Of a stretch of 64,000 bases of DNA, positions 24,492-33,068 are shown piece by piece (positions within the stretch are counted from its first letter, which is position 1; every line of letters starts with the position of its first letter). The translations under genes were made by a program, and so were the position numbers. The notes beneath the pieces are model-generated. The model did no database searches, had not been told where the DNA came from, and saw only the letters and a program-made list of their open reading frames with translations. The DNA comes from MH13 sp040219355 (GTDB lineage Bacteria > Pseudomonadota > Alphaproteobacteria > Rhizobiales > MH13), in contig JAVJSN010000006.1 in the NCBI GenBank assembly GCA_040219355.1, positions 1-64,000 on the forward strand, read 5' to 3'.

Positions 24492-25585
24492 CGTCACAGA
24501 TCGCCGCCAAGGCGCGCTTTGACGGCATTCGCTATGCCCAGCTTTGGGAAGATGCCGATGTTCTCACCGACGCGCTTGGGACGCGGTCTGACCAGACGTT
24601 GGTGTCGATCTGCTCAGCCGGTGACAATGCCCTGGCCATGCTCACGCTCGATCCGAAACGGGTGGTCACGCTGGATCTTTCCATGGCGCAAATCGAGTGC
24701 CTCAATCTGCGTATCGGTGCCTTTCGCACCCTCGATCATCAAGGCTTTTTGGCGCTTATGGGATCGCGCCCATCCGACCAGCGTGAGAGGCTGCTTGCCA
24801 AGGCTTTGGCGGTTACCTCCGAAACGACGCAGGCCTTCTGGATGGCGCGGAAGAACGATGTCGTGGCCTACGGCGCTGGCGGCTGCGGCAAGTTTGAACG
24901 CTATTTCCGGCTTTTCAAGAACCGCGTGCTGCCTTTCGTCCATTCCCGTCAGACAGTCGACGCGATCTTCGTGTCTCGCGATGAGGACGGCCGTCAGCAT
25001 TTCTTTGACAAGCGCTGGAACAGTTGGCGTTGGCGGTTGATGGTGAAGCTGTTCTTTTCGCGCTTCATGATGGGGCGTTTGGGCCGTGACAAAGCGTTCT
25101 TTGAACATGTGGAAGGGTCGGCCGCCGACCATGTCATGGGGCGCCTGCACCACGCTGCGGTGAGCTGCGATCCGGCCACCAACCCCTATCTCTATTGGAT
25201 CATGAATGCTTGCCATGGCGACCACCTGCCGATGGCGTGGCGCGCTGAGCACTTCGACACCATTGCCGGGCGACTGGATCGGCTGGACATCCGCCATGGC
25301 TCGCTGGAAGCGTTCACCGCAAGCGGCGAAACGGCGGACGGTTACAATCTGTCGGACATCTTTGAGTACATGTCACCGGACGTGTTCACCGCCGTTTATG
25401 GCGATGTGCTGGCGTCGGCCAATCCTGGGGCGCGCCTTGTCTACTGGAACATGATGGCGCCTCGAAGGGTGCCGCGAGAGCACGCGAGGCGGGTAGAAAC
25501 ACAACGGGACATCGAGGATCGCGGCAAGGCGATGGACAAAGCCTTCTTCTACAGCGATTTTGTTGTTGAGGACGTGCTGCCGTGA
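24488..25585 (+). CDS. DUF3419 protein, BtaA-like SAM 3-amino-3-carboxypropyl transferase
   Basis: A 365-residue protein starting at GTG inside a four-base overlap. YAQLWEDADVLTDAL near residue 17, SICSAGDNALAMLTL near 40 and VVTLDLSMAQIECLNLR near 59 are the DUF3419/BtaA hallmarks. The second and third form the SAM-binding motifs. BtaA moves the 3-amino-3-carboxypropyl group of SAM to diacylglycerol, the first step of betaine-lipid synthesis. The usual N-methyltransferase partner BtaB is not in the window. Here the acceptor may be a different lipid alcohol, for instance one made by the prenyltransferase next to it; that is inference. Confidence 0.85.
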   Translation: MTSQIAAKARFDGIRYAQLWEDADVLTDALGTRSDQTLVSICSAGDNALAMLTLDPKRVVTLDLSMAQIECLNLRIGAFRTLDHQGFLALMGSRPSDQRERLLAKALAVTSETTQAFWMARKNDVVAYGAGGCGKFERYFRLFKNRVLPFVHSRQTVDAIFVSRDEDGRQHFFDKRWNSWRWRLMVKLFFSRFMMGRLGRDKAFFEHVEGSAADHVMGRLHHAAVSCDPATNPYLYWIMNACHGDHLPMAWRAEHFDTIAGRLDRLDIRHGSLEAFTASGETADGYNLSDIFEYMSPDVFTAVYGDVLASANPGARLVYWNMMAPRRVPREHARRVETQRDIEDRGKAMDKAFFYSDFVVEDVLP

Positions 25586-26940
25586 GCCTTCCGGTTGCGC
25601 CTGCCACCATCCTGCTTCCCCTGTCTGTCGGCCTCTTCCTGGCGGGCATCTGGTTGATTGGTCAGGCTGCGAAGCGCTGGGCATGGAGCGCTGAAATCCA
25701 GCGCAAAACCGTTCATGTTGGAACCGGACTTTTTGCGATGGCACTGCCCTGGCTGCTGCCCAACGCGCTCCTGTTCTATGCCCTCCTGGCGCTCACACTT
25801 GTCGTCATGGCCGCACTGCGACTGCCCGGCGTGGCATCGGCTGGCCTGGGCAAGGTTTTGCACGGGGTTGAGCGCAAATCCTGGGGCGATGTGATGCTGG
25901 TGGCAGCGCTCGGCACGCTCTATTTCTACTCCGATGGCGCCAGCAATGCGGTCCTCTATCTGATGCCGCTTTCCGTCCTGACGCTGTCCGATGCGGCGGC
26001 GGCGGTGGCGGGCTCAACCTATGGTCGCCTGCATTACACCATCGAGGACGGGCAAAAGAGCATTGAAGGGTCCATCATCTTTTTTCTGGTGACGTTGGTT
26101 TTGGCCTTCACCATGCTGCTCCTGCTCTCCGATGTGCCGCGCGATGGCGTCGTCCTGCTCGCTTTCGTCACGGCGGCCTTTGCAACGGTTGTCGAGGCCG
26201 ACAGCTGGCGCGGCCTGGACAATTACTTCGTGCCTGCCGGCGTGCTGCTGCTTCTGGTCTTTCACACGGACAGCGAGCCACTCACGCTTGTCCTTCTGGC
26301 CACCGGGTTCCTTGCCGCATTCGTTCTGATCTACGGCTATGGCAGACCGCTTCTGGGATTGTCCGCCCACACGTCACGGGCCTACACGGCGGGTCTGTTC
26401 ATGATCGGTGCGGTAACGGCCTGGCCGAATGTGATCATGCCGACGCTTGCCTTGATCTCTCAAACCTTCGCGCGGCGGAACAATCCCAGCCGCACCCGAC
26501 ATCCGGATTTGGACATGTTGGCGATGTTGGCTGTGCTTTCCTTTGTGGCGCTGCTTGGCGGCCTTGCCCTTGGGTACACCGCGATCTCCTTTTACGGCAT
26601 CGCCTGTGCAGCCATCGTGATGCAGTGCACGATGTTGGCCATCGCAGACAAACCATTGGTCTTGCGCTCGATTGCAGCGATTGGCTTGGTTCTGGTTCTT
26701 GCCGGTGGCCTTCTGGCGTTGATCCATTTCAACACCGCATTCAACCCAAGCTCCGACGGGTGGCACGATGCCTTGCCCATGACTGTCGGATTGGGCTTGG
26801 CGATTCCGGCAGCGATCAGCCTGCTGCGCCCTGGGTTCTATCAAACCGCGCGCTACGCAAAGGTAGGCCTTATCGGTGCATCAACACCACTCATCGCCTT
26901 CCTGTCTCTTTACCTTCAGCAAAAAGGCTTCGCGCCATGA
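25582..26940 (+). CDS. Dolichol/phytol-kinase-like (SEC59/VTE5) integral membrane protein
   Basis: A 452-residue, strongly hydrophobic protein with a GTG start overlapping the upstream stop. The first half contains the CTP-dependent polyprenol-kinase signature: RKTVHVGTGLFAMALPWLL (about 36-54), LSDAAAAVAGSTYG (about 138-151), QKSIEGSIIFF (about 159-169) and EADSWRGLDNYFVPAGVL (about 206-223). This family phosphorylates dolichol, phytol or farnesol and resembles phosphatidate cytidylyltransferases. The second half (about 230 residues) adds further membrane spans, so the protein is about twice the length of VTE5. The likely role is phosphorylating or cytidylylating an isoprenoid or lipid intermediate. 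Confidence 0.8.
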   Translation: MSLPVAPATILLPLSVGLFLAGIWLIGQAAKRWAWSAEIQRKTVHVGTGLFAMALPWLLPNALLFYALLALTLVVMAALRLPGVASAGLGKVLHGVERKSWGDVMLVAALGTLYFYSDGASNAVLYLMPLSVLTLSDAAAAVAGSTYGRLHYTIEDGQKSIEGSIIFFLVTLVLAFTMLLLLSDVPRDGVVLLAFVTAAFATVVEADSWRGLDNYFVPAGVLLLLVFHTDSEPLTLVLLATGFLAAFVLIYGYGRPLLGLSAHTSRAYTAGLFMIGAVTAWPNVIMPTLALISQTFARRNNPSRTRHPDLDMLAMLAVLSFVALLGGLALGYTAISFYGIACAAIVMQCTMLAIADKPLVLRSIAAIGLVLVLAGGLLALIHFNTAFNPSSDGWHDALPMTVGLGLAIPAAISLLRPGFYQTARYAKVGLIGASTPLIAFLSLYLQQKGFAP

Positions 26941-27797
26941 CCGCCACAACCAGCCAGCACGATCCGCAAACGCTGCAGAACGCCGATGCGAGCCTTCAGG
27001 TTTATCGCGATGCACCAGCCTGGGAAGCCCGCAAGACGGCAGCGTTGGGTGCATTCAAATTTGGCACGACCGAAGGCGGTGCAGCATTGCTGTGCCAAGC
27101 GGCAGACCAACTCAAAAGGGAAGGCTTTAAGGCGGTCATCGGCCCGATGGATGGCGACACATGGCACAGCTACCGCGCGGTGACGCAAAGCGATGCCTCG
27201 CCCGCCTTTCTTATGGAGCCGCAAAGTGGCGCGCATGATGTGGCTGCCCTTGAGGCGGCGGGCTTCCAGCCTATCAGCGGTTATGTTTCAGCGCGCACCC
27301 AAACCGAGCAGGCCATCGCCAAGCGGCGCGGCGGGCGTAAGGGGCTTGAAATTCTGACATGGGATGGCGCCTCGCCCGAAGCGTTTTTTGGTGATGTCTA
27401 TGATTTCTCGCTGGCTGGCTTTGCCCGCAACCGTTTCTACAAGCCGATCTCGAAAGAAACCTTCCTCGGCATGTATATGCCGTACGTTCCGTTCTTGAAG
27501 CGCGAGTTGATTTTGTTTGCACGGCGCGACAGCGGCGCGTTGGTCGGTTTTCTGTTCGGCATTCCCGACTTTTCACAGGGCCCACAGACCAACACAGCGA
27601 TCCTGAAAACCTATGCCAGCTCCGTGTTCGGCGCTGGGCATTTGCTGGCCGATGTGTTTCACCGCAACGCGCTTGAACTTGGCCTAACAACAACGATCCA
27701 CGCGCTGATGCATGAGGACAACATTGCCCGCCAGCGCAGTGAAAAACTGGGCGGAACGATTTTCCGCCGCTACCATCTGTTCGGCCAGCTTCTGTGA
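26937..27797 (+). CDS. GNAT-family acyltransferase
   Basis: A 286-residue protein from the ATG in the ATGA overlap at 26937. IGPMDGDTWHSYRAV near residue 67, FLMEPQS near 90, and a second half with ALVGFLFGIPDF and FHRNALELGLTTTIHALMHE match a GNAT subgroup of about 300 residues with two GNAT-like halves. Members transfer an acyl group from an acyl-CoA to an amine. In this operon the amine could be the aminocarboxypropyl group added by the DUF3419 enzyme, with the acyl-CoA made by the ligase that follows; this is a hypothesis from context only. Confidence 0.75.
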   Translation: MTATTSQHDPQTLQNADASLQVYRDAPAWEARKTAALGAFKFGTTEGGAALLCQAADQLKREGFKAVIGPMDGDTWHSYRAVTQSDASPAFLMEPQSGAHDVAALEAAGFQPISGYVSARTQTEQAIAKRRGGRKGLEILTWDGASPEAFFGDVYDFSLAGFARNRFYKPISKETFLGMYMPYVPFLKRELILFARRDSGALVGFLFGIPDFSQGPQTNTAILKTYASSVFGAGHLLADVFHRNALELGLTTTIHALMHEDNIARQRSEKLGGTIFRRYHLFGQLL

Positions 27798-29221
27798 CCA
27801 CGATCATTAATGCCTTTGATGATGCGGTGCTCGCCCATGGCAAGCGATCGGCCATCATTGAAGGTTCGGGCAAGAGCGCAACCTACCAGGATCTTGATCG
27901 GCTTGGGCGCGCCTACGCCGCTGATTTTGGAGCCCGTGGCATCGGTCCGGGCGACCGGGTTCTGGTGGCGATGCCGGTGGGCATTGCGCTGTATGCGTGT
28001 CTGGCCGCGCTGTGGCGCCTGGGTGCCGTGGTGGTATTTCCCGAACCGGCCATGGGCTTGAAAGGTCTGCGCCACGCGGCGCGAACAACACAGCCTAAGG
28101 CGTATCTGGCCTCAGGCTGGTATCGCTGGCTTGGATGGTTGCTTCCTGAGCTTCGCAGGCTGCCGCTACGCCTGGCACCGCGAGAGGCAAAGGCCGGGTG
28201 GCGCGATGCTTATCGCGTCGGACCGGACGAGCCTGCGCTGATTTCCTTCACAAGTGGATCCACCGGGCAGCCCAAAGCCATTGCGCGAAGCCACGCCTTC
28301 ATGATGGCGCAGAATGAAGCAATCAGACCATTGCTTGACCCCGGATCAGAAGGCGCACGCGACCTCGTTGCCTTTCCCGTATTCGTTCTGGTGTGTCTTT
28401 CTTTGGGCATTACATCCATTCTGCCGGCCTGGAAGCTCAGCCGCCATGATCGTGTCAGCGCAAAAACCATCCATCAGCAGATCAATCGATTTGGGGTGAC
28501 CCGCCTTTTGGTACCACCGGCCATCTGCGAAACGTTGAGCAGGGCTGCAACCTTGCCCGAGCTTGACGCGGTTTTCACCGGTGGTGGTCCGGTTTTTCCG
28601 GATACACTTGCCCGCTTGGCCAACCTTCGGCCGGGGTTGAGGATGGTGTCGGTGTATGGATCGACGGAAGCCGAACCGATCGCGCATCTGGAATATGGTG
28701 CCATTTCGGAGAGCGACCTCGACGCCATGAAAACTGGAGGCGGCCTGTTGGCCGGCAATCCGGTTGAGCCAATTGATGTTCGCTTGGAGGACCGAGAAAT
28801 CCTTGTTGCGGGCCCACACGTCAATGAGAGCTATCTCGATACGTCCCAGAATGCCGACACCAAGGTCGAGCGCGAGGGGCGCGTCTGGCATCGCACCGGA
28901 GACGCCGGGCGGTTTGACGAGCAAGGCCGGCTCTGGCTCCTGGGTCGCCACAATGCACAGGTGGCCGGTATCCACCCCTTCGCGGTGGAAACGGCGGCAC
29001 GGTTTTGGCCGGGCGCTGAACGCTCGGCGTTGACGGAACTGGGTGGCAAACCGGTACTTGCGATTTCAGGCGACACGCGTTGCCTGGATCAGTGGCGTCA
29101 AGCCGCCAAACGTCTTGGCGTCGAGGATGTTCGTTGTGTTGACGCCATTCCGCTGGACAGCCGCCACCGATCCAAAACCGACTATGTCGCGCTGAAACGA
29201 ATGCTGGGAACGCGGCGCTAA
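27794..29221 (+). CDS. AMP-forming acyl-CoA/acyl-adenylate ligase
   Basis: A 475-residue ANL-superfamily enzyme with a GTG start overlapping the upstream stop by four bases. The P-loop motif is ISFTSGSTGQPKAIARSH (about residues 149-166). SVYGSTEAEPIAHL (about 284-297) is the A5 motif, and HRTGDAGRFDEQGRLWLLGR the A7/A8 region. It is somewhat short, and the C-terminal subdomain looks reduced (about 80 residues). It should activate a carboxylic acid as adenylate and then as a thioester. It is the last gene of the seven-gene overlapping operon, ending 7 bases from the convergent regulator gene. Confidence 0.85.
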   Translation: MTTIINAFDDAVLAHGKRSAIIEGSGKSATYQDLDRLGRAYAADFGARGIGPGDRVLVAMPVGIALYACLAALWRLGAVVVFPEPAMGLKGLRHAARTTQPKAYLASGWYRWLGWLLPELRRLPLRLAPREAKAGWRDAYRVGPDEPALISFTSGSTGQPKAIARSHAFMMAQNEAIRPLLDPGSEGARDLVAFPVFVLVCLSLGITSILPAWKLSRHDRVSAKTIHQQINRFGVTRLLVPPAICETLSRAATLPELDAVFTGGGPVFPDTLARLANLRPGLRMVSVYGSTEAEPIAHLEYGAISESDLDAMKTGGGLLAGNPVEPIDVRLEDREILVAGPHVNESYLDTSQNADTKVEREGRVWHRTGDAGRFDEQGRLWLLGRHNAQVAGIHPFAVETAARFWPGAERSALTELGGKPVLAISGDTRCLDQWRQAAKRLGVEDVRCVDAIPLDSRHRSKTDYVALKRMLGTRR

Positions 29222-29227
29222 GCGATT

Positions 29228-29803
29228 TTAGAATGTCGGCGGCGTGCAAGCGCTGATGATGACACTTTCTATTGGGCCCACTTGCCGGAAACGATGCGGC
29301 TTTTGGCTGTGAAAAAGGTAAGCGTCGCCGGGGCCGAGAATTTTGCGCTCTTCACCCACCGTCACCTCAACATGCCCCGCGATGACGATGCCACCCTCTT
29401 CGCCTTCATGCTCGTACATCACACGTCCTGTATCGGCGTTGAGCGCATACGTCTCTTTGAGAATTTGCAGGCTTCGACCAAGCAGGTGCCTGCCCACTTG
29501 CTTGAGCGAAAGGCGACCTTTGCCGATCTCTGTCAGTTCCTCAGCGGCATAGAACACCGTGTGATCAGGCTCCGGCTCAAAGGCAAAAAAGTCGGCCAAG
29601 CCGATGGGAATGCCTTTCAAAACACGCTTCAATGAACCAACCGACGGGCTGATTTTGCCCGATTCCATCAGTGAGATGGTGGCGCTCGCAACGCCCACCT
29701 TTTTCGCCAAGGCGCGCTGAGACAAGCCAGCACGCGTGCGCAACAGCCTGAGGCGATGACCAAGTTCGGCATTTTCCAGGTCTGGAGTGTTAGACATGAT
29801 CAT
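29228..29803 (-). CDS. XRE-cupin transcriptional regulator (PuuR-like)
   Basis: A 191-residue protein with an N-terminal HTH (LGHRLRLLRTRAGLSQRALA, then VASATISLMESGKISPSVGS) and a C-terminal cupin sensor domain (HEGEEGGIVIAGHVEVTVG, then YLFHSQKPHRF). This layout is that of PuuR, repressor of putrescine/GABA genes. It is divergent from gabT with about 130 bases between starts, so it probably regulates gabTD in response to an amine or GABA. Two starts are possible, ATG at 29803 and ATG at 29797. It converges on the lipid operon, so it is unlikely to belong to it. Confidence 0.85.
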   Translation of the reverse strand: MIMSNTPDLENAELGHRLRLLRTRAGLSQRALAKKVGVASATISLMESGKISPSVGSLKRVLKGIPIGLADFFAFEPEPDHTVFYAAEELTEIGKGRLSLKQVGRHLLGRSLQILKETYALNADTGRVMYEHEGEEGGIVIAGHVEVTVGEERKILGPGDAYLFHSQKPHRFRQVGPIESVIISACTPPTF

Positions 29804-29935
29804 TATCCTAAGCGTCTGGAACTGTTTCCCTTTGATATCAGATGCTTAGTTCATCAACAATACAGACTTTCTGACACGATTTTTTCCTCCTACCCTCTTA
29901 ATAAGGCCACACGGCTAGATAGGGAGAAGATTAGT

Positions 29936-31237
29936 ATGTTGAACGCAGATGTGAGCGAACGTCGCAAAAATGCCATCGCACGTGGTGTCGGCGTCATGAC
30001 GCAGGTCTTTGCTGATCGGGCCGAGAACGCAGAGATATGGGACATCGAAGGTAAGCGTTACATCGATTTTGCTTCGGGCATCGCTGTGGTCAATACTGGC
30101 CACCGACACCCGCGCGTGATTGATGCCGTCAAACAGCAACTCGATCAATTCACCCACACCTGTCATCAGGTGGTTCCGTATGAGAACTATGTACGGCTTG
30201 CCGAGCGCTTGAATGCTGCAGTTCCCGGGAATTTTGAGAAAAAAACGGTTTTCGTTTCAACCGGCGCCGAGGCGGTAGAGAATGCCGTCAAGATCGCCCG
30301 CGCAGCGACTGGTCGCGATGCGGTCATCGCCTTTTCTGGCGGATTTCATGGGCGCACCTTCATGGCGATGTCCATGACCGGCAAGGTGTTCCCCTATAAA
30401 GCTGGCTTTGGCGCGATGCCCGGCGATGTGTTTCACGCCCCCTTCCCCGTCCCGCTGCACGGCGTGAGTGAGCAAGATGCACTTGCGGCACTGGATCGGC
30501 TGTTCAAAGCTGATGTGGATCCAGCCCGCGTGGCAGCGATGATAATAGAGCCGGTGCAGGGAGAAGGTGGGTTTTATGAAGCACCAACATCGTTCCTGCA
30601 CCACCTGCGTGCTTTGTGTGATGTGCACGGCATCGCGCTGATTGCCGATGAAGTGCAAACCGGCTTTGCCCGCACAGGAAGGCTGTTTGCCATGGAGCAT
30701 CATGGCGTCGCCGCCGATCTTACAACAATGGCAAAAGGGCTTGCTGGCGGTTTCCCCCTGGCGGCGGTCACTGGGCGCGCTGACATGATGGATGCGGCTG
30801 CGCCAGGCGGACTTGGAGGCACCTATGGTGGCAACCCAATCGGCATCGCTGCTGCTCATGCCGTGCTTGACGTGATCGACGAAGAAGACCTCTGCGCACG
30901 AGCCACCCTGCTGGGCAACCAATTGAAACAACGGCTTGAAAGCCTGCGTGAGGAGGTGCAACAAATCGCTGATATTCGCGGCCCAGGCTTTATGGCTGCG
31001 GTGGAATTCACCACCCCAGGGAACGGCGCACCTGATACAACGTTCACACAAGCGGTTAAAGACGCCGCTTTGGAGCGAGGCTTGATCCTGCTGACCTGCG
31101 GTGTTTTTGCCAATGTGATACGCTTTCTCGCTCCGATCACGATTCAAGATCGCGTTTTTGCCGAAGGTCTCGACATTATCGAAGCTTCCATCAAACAAGC
31201 GGTGGCAACGACTTCAGACAAGGAAAAAGCAGCATGA
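29936..31237 (+). CDS. gabT: 4-aminobutyrate aminotransferase (class III PLP enzyme)
   Basis: About 433 residues from the ATG at 29936, which follows AGGGAGAAGA. Upstream in-frame codons add unsupported sequence. It transfers the amino group of GABA to 2-oxoglutarate, giving succinate semialdehyde. Visible features are YIDFASGIAVVNTGHRHP, FVSTGAEAVENAVKIAR, the PLP-contacting IIEPVQGEGGF and IADEVQTGFARTG, and the Schiff-base lysine in TTMAKGLAGGFPLAAV. It is coupled to gabD by an ATGA overlap. The AT-rich intergenic region with the PuuR-like regulator likely holds the operator. Confidence 0.92.
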   Translation: MLNADVSERRKNAIARGVGVMTQVFADRAENAEIWDIEGKRYIDFASGIAVVNTGHRHPRVIDAVKQQLDQFTHTCHQVVPYENYVRLAERLNAAVPGNFEKKTVFVSTGAEAVENAVKIARAATGRDAVIAFSGGFHGRTFMAMSMTGKVFPYKAGFGAMPGDVFHAPFPVPLHGVSEQDALAALDRLFKADVDPARVAAMIIEPVQGEGGFYEAPTSFLHHLRALCDVHGIALIADEVQTGFARTGRLFAMEHHGVAADLTTMAKGLAGGFPLAAVTGRADMMDAAAPGGLGGTYGGNPIGIAAAHAVLDVIDEEDLCARATLLGNQLKQRLESLREEVQQIADIRGPGFMAAVEFTTPGNGAPDTTFTQAVKDAALERGLILLTCGVFANVIRFLAPITIQDRVFAEGLDIIEASIKQAVATTSDKEKAA

Positions 31238-32718
31238 TAGCATCCACCCTTACCGATCGATTGAATGACAAGGACCTTGTGATTGATGCCGCTTTGGTAG
31301 CGGGGCGTTGGGTCAAAGCGTCCTCTTCCAGCAAAACGTTCAGCGTCACCAATCCATCGACCGGTGAGACGCTTGCCGACCTGCCTGATTTGGGACCTGC
31401 AGAGGCCAATGACGCCATCGATGCAGCGTATGACGCACAGAAAGACTGGGCTGCCAAGACAAGCAAAGACCGCAGCGCCGTGCTTCGACGGTTGCACAAT
31501 TTGATGGTTGAAAACGTTGATGATTTGGCCACCATTTTGACCGCTGAGATGGGGAAACCGCTGGCTGAGGCAAAAGGCGAAATTCTCTATGGCGCAAGCT
31601 ATGTCGAATGGTTCGCTGAGGAAGCAAAGCGCGTTTACGGTGATGTGATCCCGGGCCACCAAGGCGACAAACGGGTTGTGGTTCTTAAACAACCCATTGG
31701 CGTTGTGGCTTCAATCACGCCATGGAACTTCCCCAACGCAATGATGGCACGAAAGATGGCGCCCGCCCTCGCTGTGGGCTGCGCCTTTGTTGCCAAGCCA
31801 GCCGAACTTACGCCGTTGTCAGCTATCGCGATGGGTGTGTTGGCTGAACGCGCTGGGCTGCCGAAAGGCCTTTTTAGCGTGTTGACGACCACCGACAGCG
31901 CCGCGATGGGCAAGGCGTTCTGCTCCAACTCGAAAGTACGCAAACTCTCCTTCACCGGCTCAACGCGGGTCGGAAAAATTCTTATGAAGCAGGCTGCCGA
32001 ACAGGTTATGCGTACATCGATGGAGCTTGGCGGCAACGCGCCATTTATCGTCTTCAATGATGCTGATCTGGACGCCGCCGTTGAAGGCGCGATGGTCTCG
32101 AAATACCGCAACAATGGCCAGACCTGCGTCTGTGCGAACCGTATTTATGTTCAATCGGGCGTCTATGACGCCTTTGCTGCCAAGCTGGTTGAGGCCGTGA
32201 AAGGTTTGCGGGTTGGTGATGGATTTGAGGATGGGGTGAATGCCGGGCCGTTGATCAACAAAGCTGCCGTAGACAAGGTGGAAGCGCATATTGCTGATGC
32301 GACGCAAAAAGGTGCCAAAGTCGCCGCTGGTGGCGAGCCACATGCGCGCGGGGGCACCTATTTTCAGCCCACTGTGCTAACGGGTGTGACCAGCGATATG
32401 GCCGTCGCACGTGAGGAAACGTTCGGTCCGGTTGCTCCACTGTTTGCTTTTGACGACGTGGATGATGTGATCGCCAAAGCAAATGACACCGAGTTTGGTC
32501 TCGCAGCCTATTTCTACGCCAATGATCTTGCCCAAGTGTGGCGCGTCGCTGAAGCGCTGGAATACGGCATTGTGGGCGTAAACACCGGTCTTATCTCCAA
32601 CGAAATGGCGCCATTTGGTGGCGTTAAGCAGTCAGGACAAGGCCGCGAGGGCTCCAAATACGGCATCGACGACTATTTGGAGATCAAATATGTCTGCCTG
32701 GGCGGCATCGAAGGTTGA
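31234..32718 (+). CDS. gabD: Succinate-semialdehyde dehydrogenase (NAD(P)+)
   Basis: A 494-residue aldehyde dehydrogenase that completes GABA breakdown to succinate. Key motifs are ITPWNFPNAMMARKMAPALA, the cofactor loop SFTGSTRVGKIL, the general-base glutamate in MELGGNAPFIVF, and the catalytic cysteine in NNGQTCVCANRIYV. The C-terminal EMAPFGGVKQSGQGREGSKY matches GabD rather than generic aldehyde dehydrogenases. The ATG overlaps the gabT stop. A GC-rich hairpin after the stop may end transcription. Confidence 0.93.
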   Translation: MIASTLTDRLNDKDLVIDAALVAGRWVKASSSSKTFSVTNPSTGETLADLPDLGPAEANDAIDAAYDAQKDWAAKTSKDRSAVLRRLHNLMVENVDDLATILTAEMGKPLAEAKGEILYGASYVEWFAEEAKRVYGDVIPGHQGDKRVVVLKQPIGVVASITPWNFPNAMMARKMAPALAVGCAFVAKPAELTPLSAIAMGVLAERAGLPKGLFSVLTTTDSAAMGKAFCSNSKVRKLSFTGSTRVGKILMKQAAEQVMRTSMELGGNAPFIVFNDADLDAAVEGAMVSKYRNNGQTCVCANRIYVQSGVYDAFAAKLVEAVKGLRVGDGFEDGVNAGPLINKAAVDKVEAHIADATQKGAKVAAGGEPHARGGTYFQPTVLTGVTSDMAVAREETFGPVAPLFAFDDVDDVIAKANDTEFGLAAYFYANDLAQVWRVAEALEYGIVGVNTGLISNEMAPFGGVKQSGQGREGSKYGIDDYLEIKYVCLGGIEG

Positions 32719-32730
32719 GCCCGTCGAGTT

Positions 32731-32753
32731 GAGGAGAGCGGCTAGCTCTCCTC
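32731..32753. terminator. Hairpin between convergent gabD and cupin gene
   Basis: GAGGAGAGC at 32731-32739 pairs with GCTCTCCTC at 32745-32753 around a five-base loop. It lies between the gabD stop and the cupin stop, overlapping the latter's last codons. There is no clear T-run on either side, so it may act as a weak or bidirectional terminator. Confidence 0.5.
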
Positions 32754-33059
32754 GCTGGTTGTCAGCATTTCGATCTCAACAAAAGCAACGGCATAATCGT
32801 TGGCGTTAATCACATCGTGCTCAACGCCAGCCTTACGGGCATAGCTCGCCCCAATCTGCATGGCTGCTTTTGTGATCGCCCCATCGGGCCCTTTGATATC
32901 GAGCGCACCATCGAACAGGGGCACAACCACATAGTCGTGTCCATGCCGATGCCAGCCGGTGTTGTCGCCCTTGTTGGCGAAGTCCCATCGCGTCACACGG
33001 ATGGACCCTTCGTCAATCTGTACGGTGGGAACAGCGGTGCCAACAGATGAGCTGCACAT
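32742..33059 (-). CDS. Small cupin-domain protein
   Basis: A 105-residue single cupin. The metal-binding motif is GWHRHGHDYVVVPLFDG near residues 36-52, with the second motif near KAGVEHDVINAND. Such proteins may be sugar or amine isomerases, dioxygenases or simple binding proteins, and the function cannot be called. It lies 9 bases downstream of bioY on the same strand and appears to be the last gene of the large biotin/lactam run. A link to that pathway is plausible but unproven. Confidence 0.75.
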   Translation of the reverse strand: MCSSSVGTAVPTVQIDEGSIRVTRWDFANKGDNTGWHRHGHDYVVVPLFDGALDIKGPDGAITKAAMQIGASYARKAGVEHDVINANDYAVAFVEIEMLTTSEES

Positions 33060-33068
33060 GGCCTGCCC

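Noticed and set aside
30257..31198. Minus-strand frame of 313 codons opposite gabT
   Set aside because: Antisense to a PLP aminotransferase with all active-site motifs.
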